This document shows, piece by piece, positions 1 to 5,002 of a DNA stretch of 5,002 nucleotides (position 1 is the first letter of the stretch; each line of letters opens with the position of its first letter). The position numbers were made by a program, and so were the translations under genes. The stretch lies in NCBI GenBank assembly GCA_030745255.1, contig JASLOY010000319.1:1-5002 (forward strand). The letters are read 5' to 3'. The DNA comes from Vicinamibacterales bacterium (GTDB taxonomy: Bacteria; Acidobacteriota; Vicinamibacteria; Vicinamibacterales; UBA8438). A model generated the notes under the pieces. The model was not told the origin of the DNA. It was given only the letters and a program-made list of their open reading frames with translations, and did no database searches.

Positions 1-1
1 G

Positions 2-1135
2 GCATCCGAGCCACGCAGCGGACAGATGGACCACAAGGGTCGTATCTGGGCCGGGTTCCGGATCCGGCGTGACGAAAAGCAGCCGGCGTTCTGTCGGTCG
101 GGATCCACGAATCCGTTCGCACGCTACTTCCCACTCGACCCGCAGCCGAATTCGAACATCGGCGGCAAGCAGACCGGCTTCTACGATCCGAAAACCGAGG
201 AGTGGACGCTCATCGACGTTTGCTGGTGGTTCGACCACAGCGACTTCGCGACCGACGCCGACCACACGCTGTTTAGCGGCATGAACAACGTGGTCGGGTG
301 GATCAACACTCGGCTCTACGACGAGACGGGCGATGAGCAAGCCTCGCAGGGCTGGTGCCCGGCGGTGCTGGACACCAACGGCGACGGCTCCATCACGGAG
401 TGGACCGAGCCGGACGAGCCGTTCGATCCGATGAAGGACATGCGGATCGACTTCACCTGCTACTCGGTAGGGTCGAGCCCGATCGACCACGCCGCCTGGT
501 GCAACGGCGCGGGCCCGCAGATCGTGCGCATCGAGCGGGGACCGAACCCACCCGAGACCTGCAAGGCCGAGCTGTATGAGGTGCCACGCGACCACCCGGC
601 GACCGGGGCGCGCGGCGTGGAGGTGGACACCCAGGGCCTGGTCTGGGTCAACTTCACGAACGCCGAGTACATGGGCAGCTTCGACCGCAGCAAATGCTCA
701 GTGCTCAACGGACCGACCGCCACCGGGCAGCATTGCCCGGAGGGCTGGAGGTTCTACCGACACCCCACCGCTGCGGTGCCGAATTATGAGGGGACGACGA
801 TCGGCACCGATCGAACCTACCTGATCAACGTCGATCAGTTCGACACGTTGGGGCTGGGCGAAAACGTGCCGATCACCTACCCGGAAAACGCCGATGCGCT
901 GATCGCCTGGCTCCGGGATGAGGAAGCCTGGGTCACGCTGCGCGTGCCCTACCCGATGGGCGCGATGTTCACCAAGAAGCTGATCGGTCGCATCGACGAC
1001 CCGTTGGGCGGTTGGAAGGGACGCGGCATGTGGTCGAGCACCGCGCACTACGCAGCGTGGCACATCGAAGGGGGAAAGGGCACCCGCGGGAAACTGATCA
1101 AGTACCAGGTGCGTCCAGACCCGCTGGCGAAGTGA
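2..1135 (+). CDS. Streptogramin-lyase-like (Vgb-type) beta-propeller protein, 3' part (copy 1)
   Basis: The reading frame is open from base 2 to the TGA at 1133-1135 and its 5' end lies outside the window. The ATG at 26-28 is probably internal, because it lies inside a conserved propeller block (MDHKGRIW, matching LDEHGRVW in the third gene). The fold is inferred from blade-like motifs: D..G.[IV]W followed by [FY]D (FYDPKTEEWTLI, VDTQGLVWV...SFDRSKC), as in Vgb, SMP-30 and NHL propellers. Numbering from base 2, six cysteines (31, 74, 119, 187, 232, 245) match those of the third gene. Two more (153 and 167) do not. An EF-hand-like loop, DTNGDGSIT, starts at residue 124. The protein ends in HIEGGKGTRGKLIKYQVRP followed by DPLAK. 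By analogy with its paralogue, the missing N-terminus may carry a signal peptide, a regulatory-like domain and a haem motif, but this cannot be seen. No enzymatic activity is assigned; the name is fold-level only. The gene product is certain to be coding, the function is unknown. Confidence 0.87.
   Translation, partial: ASEPRSGQMDHKGRIWAGFRIRRDEKQPAFCRSGSTNPFARYFPLDPQPNSNIGGKQTGFYDPKTEEWTLIDVCWWFDHSDFATDADHTLFSGMNNVVGWINTRLYDETGDEQASQGWCPAVLDTNGDGSITEWTEPDEPFDPMKDMRIDFTCYSVGSSPIDHAAWCNGAGPQIVRIERGPNPPETCKAELYEVPRDHPATGARGVEVDTQGLVWVNFTNAEYMGSFDRSKCSVLNGPTATGQHCPEGWRFYRHPTAAVPNYEGTTIGTDRTYLINVDQFDTLGLGENVPITYPENADALIAWLRDEEAWVTLRVPYPMGAMFTKKLIGRIDDPLGGWKGRGMWSSTAHYAAWHIEGGKGTRGKLIKYQVRPDPLAK
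371..406 (+). other. EF-hand-like calcium-binding loop in copy 1
   Basis: The codons read DTNGDGSITEWT, with D, N and D at loop positions 1, 3 and 5, G at 6 and I at 8, as in EF-hand and dockerin loops. The usual acidic residue at position 12 is T here, with E at 13, so the loop is non-canonical. The same loop occurs at the equivalent place in the third gene, just after YDETGDE.ASQGWCP. Calcium binding is an inference. Confidence 0.5.
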
Positions 1136-1282
1136 CGGGCTGGTAGCGCCTCTGACCATGCGGGCACCGGAGAAGCTTCGAACTCATGTACACTCGGCGT
1201 CAGCCTGTGTGACACCGAGAGCGCGTGTGAGAACCACCTGCACCGAAAGCAGCTGGACCAAGCGCGCCCAAGGATTCTGACG
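1136..1282 (+). other. Intergenic gap between propeller and ankyrin genes
   Basis: This 147-bp stretch separates two co-directional genes. It contains only weak elements: an 8-bp palindrome GAAGCTTC near 1172-1179, a TACACT hexamer at 1189-1194 that resembles a -10 box but lacks a matching -35 box, and a short GTGTGACAC palindrome near 1207-1215. No hairpin followed by a T-run is present, so no intrinsic terminator is visible. The frame used by both flanking genes stays open across the gap after the TGA. Confidence 0.5.
1270..1274 (+). promoter_or_regulatory. Ribosome binding site of the ankyrin gene
   Basis: AAGGA lies 8 bases upstream of the ATG at 1283, a normal Shine-Dalgarno spacing. 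It decides the start, since the frame upstream is open back to the preceding gene's TGA but holds no in-frame ATG or GTG. Confidence 0.6.
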
Positions 1283-2905
1283 ATGCGCGACAGACAATGG
1301 CGACAACTGCGACGTAGCCTGGCGGCACCGGTGTGGACCGTCGGTCTCCTCACCTGCGTCTTGGCCTCTTCAGCAACCGGCCAGCCTACCCCAGACGACC
1401 TGATCGACGCCGTCAAGGGCGCAACTGACACGGCGTCGGCAGGCGCCGCCGTGGCCAGGCTGCTCGACCAGGGGATCGATGCCAACACCGCCGAACCGGA
1501 TGGCACGACCGCACTGCACTGGGCGGTGCGGGGGAACGACGAGGAGGCTGCCCGCCGGCTGATCGCCGCCGGGGCCCCGGTCGAAACGGCAAACCGCTAC
1601 GGCGTCACTCCGCTCGCCCTGGCGGCCACCAACGGCAGCGGCCCGTTGGTCGACATGCTGCTGCGCGCCGGGGCGGACCCAGAGGCCGCGAGCCCCGGGG
1701 GAGACACGCCGCTGATGCTCGCCGCCCGCACGGGACGGATCGAGCCGGTCGAGCTGTTGCTCGACGCCGGGGCGGCGGTAGATGCCACCGAAACCTGGCG
1801 CGAGCAGACGGCGCTGATGTGGGCCGCCGCCGCCAACAACGTCGCTACGATGAATGCGTTGATCGCGGCTGGCGCCGACATCGAGGCGCGTTCGAGAGGC
1901 CGGCTGACCCCGCTGCTGTTCGCGGTGCGCGAAGGCCACCTCGATGCCACCAGCGCACTGCTCGCCTCCGGTGCCGACATCAACTCGCCGGCCGGTGACG
2001 ACACCACGCCACTGGTCGCCTCGGTCATCAACGCCCACTTCGAGCTCGGCAAGCTGCTGCTCGACGCCGGGGCGGACCCGAACCTGCCGGACCGCCGCGG
2101 GTCGATTCTTCACGCGTTGTCCTGGATTCGCCGACCAGGGTCCGGACGCCCGCCACTGCCAACCGGCGCCCTCGACAGCCTGCAGCTGGCCCGAGCCCTG
2201 CTCGAAGCGGGCGCCGAGCCGAACCGGCGCGTGGAATGGCGCGAGATCCCGTTCGAGGTCGACCTCGGCATCGTGCGACCGCCGTCGGGCATCTCGGTCG
2301 GACGAAACTTCGTGAGCTTCGTCGGCGCGACACCGTTCTATCTGGCTGCCAAGCACGCCGATGTCGAGTACATGCAGCTGCTGGTCGACCATGGGGCCGA
2401 CCCGCTGAGTCCGACCGACCAGGGCGTGACCCCGTTGATGGCAGCGGCCGGCGTTGGCTTCTGGGACGGCGAAAGTCCGGGACCGCTCAACGGCACGCCG
2501 GAGACCACCAGGCTCGAGGCGGTGAAGTTGGCGCACGCGCTGGGCAACGACATTCACGCGGTCACCGACTTCGGTGACACGGCGCTCGAGGGCGATGGGC
2601 TCACCCTGCTGCTGCGTCACCCGGTCAACCTCAGAGATCTGGACCCACAGCGCGACCGTGGCGACATGCGCTGGCACGGGAGCACCGCACTGCACGGCGC
2701 CGCCATGATGGGCGCCAACCTGGTGGTCGAGTATCTGCTCGATCAGGGCGCCGACATCAACGCGCGAAACAATCTCGGCTGGACGCCACTGATGGTGGCC
2801 GAAGGGGTCTTTGTGGCCAACACGGAAAAGGCATGGCCCGAGACCATCGAGCTCCTGCGGCGGCTCGGCGGAGTGAGCGACCGGCCGCAGACGAGCGGGC
2901 AGTGA
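1283..2905 (+). CDS. Exported ankyrin-repeat domain protein
   Basis: This 540-residue protein begins with a basic N-terminus, then a hydrophobic stretch (about residues 13-31) and a plausible cleavage site at ATG|QPTP (after residue 33). It is therefore predicted to be exported, probably to the periplasm. The rest is almost entirely ankyrin repeats of about 33 residues, with the consensus G.TPL..A...G....V..LL..GAD.. starting near residues 40, 73, 106, 139, 173, 206, 239, 272, 348, 380, 464 and 498. Repeats near 272 and 380 carry insertions. Residues 317-347 form a non-repeat spacer. Residues 429-463 are a degenerate or interrupted repeat. Ankyrin repeats bind other proteins and have no catalytic role of their own. 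Exported bacterial examples exist, such as AnkB of Pseudomonas aeruginosa, encoded next to a catalase gene. Position between two paralogous propeller genes suggests a scaffold or partner role, which is inferred. The LRRSL segment (9-13) resembles a twin-arginine motif only weakly. The fold is certain, the partner unknown. Confidence 0.95.
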   Translation: MRDRQWRQLRRSLAAPVWTVGLLTCVLASSATGQPTPDDLIDAVKGATDTASAGAAVARLLDQGIDANTAEPDGTTALHWAVRGNDEEAARRLIAAGAPVETANRYGVTPLALAATNGSGPLVDMLLRAGADPEAASPGGDTPLMLAARTGRIEPVELLLDAGAAVDATETWREQTALMWAAAANNVATMNALIAAGADIEARSRGRLTPLLFAVREGHLDATSALLASGADINSPAGDDTTPLVASVINAHFELGKLLLDAGADPNLPDRRGSILHALSWIRRPGSGRPPLPTGALDSLQLARALLEAGAEPNRRVEWREIPFEVDLGIVRPPSGISVGRNFVSFVGATPFYLAAKHADVEYMQLLVDHGADPLSPTDQGVTPLMAAAGVGFWDGESPGPLNGTPETTRLEAVKLAHALGNDIHAVTDFGDTALEGDGLTLLLRHPVNLRDLDPQRDRGDMRWHGSTALHGAAMMGANLVVEYLLDQGADINARNNLGWTPLMVAEGVFVANTEKAWPETIELLRRLGGVSDRPQTSGQ

Positions 2906-2960
2906 CAGGTAGGACCACCGCAGACGCACTGGACACCGGAACCCGGATCATCGGGGAAGG

Positions 2961-2978
2961 CCGGAGAACCGGAGAGGA
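2961..2978 (+). promoter_or_regulatory. Duplicated Shine-Dalgarno region of the third gene
   Basis: An 8-base unit occurs twice in tandem (CCGGAGAA at 2961-2968, CCGGAGAG at 2969-2976), giving GGAG at 2963-2966 and 2971-2974. The second GGAG lies 7 bases before the ATG at 2982 but only 4 before the ATG at 2979. This favours 2982 as the start, although 2979 cannot be excluded and adds only one Met. Confidence 0.55.
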
Positions 2979-2981
2979 ATG

Positions 2982-5002
2982 ATGCGAAGAACCGTGGGAC
3001 TCGTCGTTGCGCTTGGTCTTGCCGTTGTCTGGCTCTGCTCACCAGCATGGGTCGGGGTCAGTGCGCAGGAAAACAGCGGGGTCATCACCGGCACGGTCAC
3101 CAGCAGTGACGGCGCGGAGGCCGGTGTCTGGGTGATTGCCGAGACCGATGATCTCGAGACGGTGTATCGCAAGATCGTCGTCACCAACGACGACGGACGT
3201 TTCCTGCTGCCGGAGCTGCCGGAGGCGACATTCGAGGTCTGGGTCCGCGGCTACGGCCTGGTGGACTCCGGACACACCGACGCGTCGCCCGGCGCCGACC
3301 TCGCGTTACAGGCCACCGTGGCGCCGACGCCGCAGGACGCCGCACAGGTCTATCCCTCGACCTACTGGCTGTCGCTGATCGACCTGCCCGCCGCGCACGA
3401 ATTTCCTGGCACCGGCGATGACGGCAACGGCATCAACGAGGCACTCTCCAGCCAGGACGAGTGGATCAACGTGCTCAAGGGTTGCCAGCGCTGCCACCAG
3501 GTTGGCAACGAGCGGACCCGGGTGGTGCCGGACCTCGACCAGTTCGATTCGACGACCGCCGCCTGGGACGACCGGACACGCCGCGGACAGCGCGGCTCGC
3601 TGATGAGCAGCTTCATCACCCAGTGGGGCCGGCCTCGCGGACTCGAGATGGTGGCGGACTGGAGCGACCGGATTGCGGCGGGCGAGGTGCCCCCGCCGCC
3701 ACCGCGGCCGCAGGGCATCGAGCGCAACGTGGTCCTCACTCAGTGGAACTGGGGTGACAATGTCGCCTTCGTCCACGACGAGATCGCCACCGACAAGCGG
3801 AACCCACAGGTGAACGCCAATGGCCCCATCTACGGCGTGGACATCGGCAACGACTACCTGCTGATCACCGATCCCAACATCCACCAGTCGACCATGTTGA
3901 AAATCCCGTTGCGCGTCGACCGGGAGACCGTGCCGTCGATGTTCCAAACCGAAGGCTTCAGACCCTGGCGCGACTTCGGCGAGGAGGCAGTCTGGAACGA
4001 CCCAGCCAACCCGCACAACCCGATGCTGGACGAGCACGGCCGGGTCTGGCTGACCACGCGAGTACAGGGAACCGACAACCCGGACTGGTGCAAGGCCGGC
4101 TCGGACAACGGTTTCGCGCAGAACTTCCCGATGAACCGGGCCGGCCGCCACACCGGCTACTTTGATCCGGAAACGCAGAAGTTCGTGCTGATCCACACTT
4201 GCTTCGGCACCCACCACCTGCAGTTCGCCGAGGACGAGAACAACACGCTCTATTTCAGTGGCGACCGTCAGGTGATCGGCTGGCTCGACACGAAGATGTA
4301 CGACGAGACCGGTGACGAGCGAGCGTCCCAGGGCTGGTGCCCAACGGTCATCGACACCAACGGAGACGGCACGATCACCAGACCGTGGAACGAACCGGCC
4401 CGACGGGGCGAAGACGCCACCTACGACCCTGCGCTGGACACCCGGGTGCTGGTCGGGGCTTACGCAGTCATCACCAACCCTCTCGATGACGCGGTATGGG
4501 CGGTCTCGGACGACTTTCCGGGGAAGCTGATCAGGCTCGATCGTGGCGATGACCCGCCGGAGACCTGCATGACCGAGCTGTACACGGTGCCCGCCGAGCA
4601 GGGCTATCGAACCCGGGGGCTCGACGTCGACCGCAACGGCGTGCTCTGGGCGGCGCTGGCCGGCAGCAGCCACTTCGCCAGCTTCGACCGCTCGAAGTGC
4701 ACGGTGTTCGGCGGTTCGGAGGTCAGGGGCGGGCGACAGTGCGACGAGGGCTGGACCCTGTACAAGGCGCCGGGTCCAAACTTCAAGGGCACCAACATCG
4801 GCACCGACTTCCACTATTACAACTGGGTCGACCAGTTCAACACGCTCGGGCTCGGGGAGAACGTGCCGATCGCCAACGGGTCGAGCTCCGATTCACTGCT
4901 GGCGCTGATGCCGGAAACCGGCGATTGGGTGGTCATGCGGGTGCCGTATCCGATGGGCTTCCACAGCCGCGGCGTGGACGGACGTATCGACGACCCGAAC
5001 GG
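2982..5002 (+). CDS. Secreted carboxypeptidase-regulatory-like / cytochrome c-like / Vgb-type propeller protein, 5' part (copy 2)
   Basis: The frame is open from ATG 2982 (or 2979) to the window end, giving 673 codons and no stop. Domains in order: a signal peptide (residues 1-28, basic MRR, hydrophobic core, likely cleavage VSA|QE); a carboxypeptidase-regulatory-like beta-sandwich (about 32-112, GVITGTVTSSDG...AGVWVIAET... TNDDGRFLLPELPEATFEVWVRGYG); a segment with one haem c motif, C168-Q-R-C171-H172, followed by QVGNERTR; a proline-rich stretch (237-243, five prolines then RP); and a beta-propeller from about residue 265 on. Propeller marks include NPHNPMLDEHGRVW (343 on), GYFDPET and LDVDRNGVLW. 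Cysteines 370, 407, 453, 529, 573 and 587 match copy 1 and may form disulfides. Comparison with copy 1 predicts about 40 residues missing, so roughly 715 in total. M208 or M223 might be a second haem ligand, but this is speculative. Streptogramin-lyase activity should not be inferred. The domain reading is from motifs; the biological role is unknown. Confidence 0.9.
   Translation, partial: MRRTVGLVVALGLAVVWLCSPAWVGVSAQENSGVITGTVTSSDGAEAGVWVIAETDDLETVYRKIVVTNDDGRFLLPELPEATFEVWVRGYGLVDSGHTDASPGADLALQATVAPTPQDAAQVYPSTYWLSLIDLPAAHEFPGTGDDGNGINEALSSQDEWINVLKGCQRCHQVGNERTRVVPDLDQFDSTTAAWDDRTRRGQRGSLMSSFITQWGRPRGLEMVADWSDRIAAGEVPPPPPRPQGIERNVVLTQWNWGDNVAFVHDEIATDKRNPQVNANGPIYGVDIGNDYLLITDPNIHQSTMLKIPLRVDRETVPSMFQTEGFRPWRDFGEEAVWNDPANPHNPMLDEHGRVWLTTRVQGTDNPDWCKAGSDNGFAQNFPMNRAGRHTGYFDPETQKFVLIHTCFGTHHLQFAEDENNTLYFSGDRQVIGWLDTKMYDETGDERASQGWCPTVIDTNGDGTITRPWNEPARRGEDATYDPALDTRVLVGAYAVITNPLDDAVWAVSDDFPGKLIRLDRGDDPPETCMTELYTVPAEQGYRTRGLDVDRNGVLWAALAGSSHFASFDRSKCTVFGGSEVRGGRQCDEGWTLYKAPGPNFKGTNIGTDFHYYNWVDQFNTLGLGENVPIANGSSSDSLLALMPETGDWVVMRVPYPMGFHSRGVDGRIDDPN
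3483..3497 (+). other. CxxCH c-type haem attachment motif
   Basis: The codons TGC CAG CGC TGC CAC encode CQRCH, residues 168-172 of the third gene's product, within NVLKGCQRCHQVGNERTR. The protein has a signal peptide, so it would meet the periplasmic cytochrome c maturation machinery. The G-C-x-x-C-H-Q-[LV]-G context is like that of small cytochrome c domains. Only one motif is seen, so a single haem is predicted. Confidence 0.75.
4353..4388 (+). other. EF-hand-like calcium-binding loop in copy 2
   Basis: The codons read DTNGDGTITRPW, with the D, N, D, G, I pattern of an EF-hand loop. The acidic residue expected at position 12 is absent, but an E follows two residues later. It is preceded by YDETGDERASQGWCPTVI, nearly the same flank as in copy 1. 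Its retention in both paralogues suggests a structural metal site. Confidence 0.5.

Noticed and set aside
1166..1194. Possible sigma70 promoter with -10 TACACT at 1189-1194
   Set aside because: No -35 hexamer resembling TTGACA is found at 16-18 bases spacing (the sequence there is CACCGGAG), so the match is within chance.
1370..2929. Long open frame on the - strand opposite the ankyrin gene (519 codons)
   Set aside because: It mirrors the + strand gene in GC-rich DNA. Its translation shows no recognisable domain and is rich in R, G, V and Q, while the + strand frame gives clear ankyrin repeats.
2942..2955. CCCG ... CGGG hairpin in the gap before the third gene
   Set aside because: The stem is only 4 bp and no T-run follows, so it is not supported as a terminator.
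3036..3038. Lipoprotein cysteine in the third gene's signal peptide (C19)
   Set aside because: The preceding residues are V-W-L, which do not fit a lipobox with a small residue at -1; VSA|QE further on is a better ordinary cleavage site.
3306..4814. Long open frame on the - strand opposite the third gene (502 codons)
   Set aside because: Same cause: the + frame gives conserved domains with a paralogue in the window, while the - frame reads as low-complexity V, R and G-rich sequence.
2982..5002. Streptogramin (virginiamycin B) lyase, an antibiotic-resistance enzyme
   Set aside because: Only the propeller style resembles Vgb. The chain is much larger, exported and carries a haem motif, and I could not identify the Vgb catalytic residues.

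Overview
The window holds three genes, all on the + strand. They are the 3' part of an exported beta-propeller protein gene (open from base 2, stop at 1133-1135), a complete exported ankyrin-repeat protein gene (1283-2905), and the 5' part of a large multidomain secreted protein gene (2982 or 2979 to beyond 5002). The base composition is GC-rich. The two visible N-termini look like Sec-type signal peptides, and the third gene has a CxxCH haem-attachment motif. Together these suggest a Gram-negative bacterium with a high-GC genome and an exported redox or binding apparatus. From memory of the families, combinations of exported ankyrin, carboxypeptidase-regulatory-like and streptogramin-lyase-like propeller proteins are common in uncultured Acidobacteriota and some high-GC Proteobacteria. 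This assignment is an inference; no rRNA or marker gene is present.

Layout: 2-1135 is the C-terminal propeller of copy 1. 1136-1282 is a 147-bp gap with no convincing promoter or terminator. 1283-2905 is the ankyrin gene. 2906-2981 is a 76-bp gap ending in a purine-rich ribosome binding region. 2982-5002 is copy 2: signal peptide, carboxypeptidase-regulatory-like beta-sandwich, single-CxxCH cytochrome-like segment, proline-rich linker, then the propeller. Copy 2 appears to be only about 40 codons short of its stop, judged against copy 1.

The first and third genes are paralogues over their propellers. They share six cysteines, an EF-hand-like DTNGDG loop, a PPETC...ELY.VP block, a G.TIGTD / G.NIGTD ... 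VDQF.TLGLGENVPI block and PYPMG...GRIDDP. Shared orientation and short gaps suggest one transcription unit. The simplest reading is a set of exported proteins: two related propellers, at least one probably haem-bearing, and an ankyrin scaffold expected in the same compartment. Substrate and function cannot be read from the sequence. I see no mobile element, CRISPR array, tRNA or rRNA.
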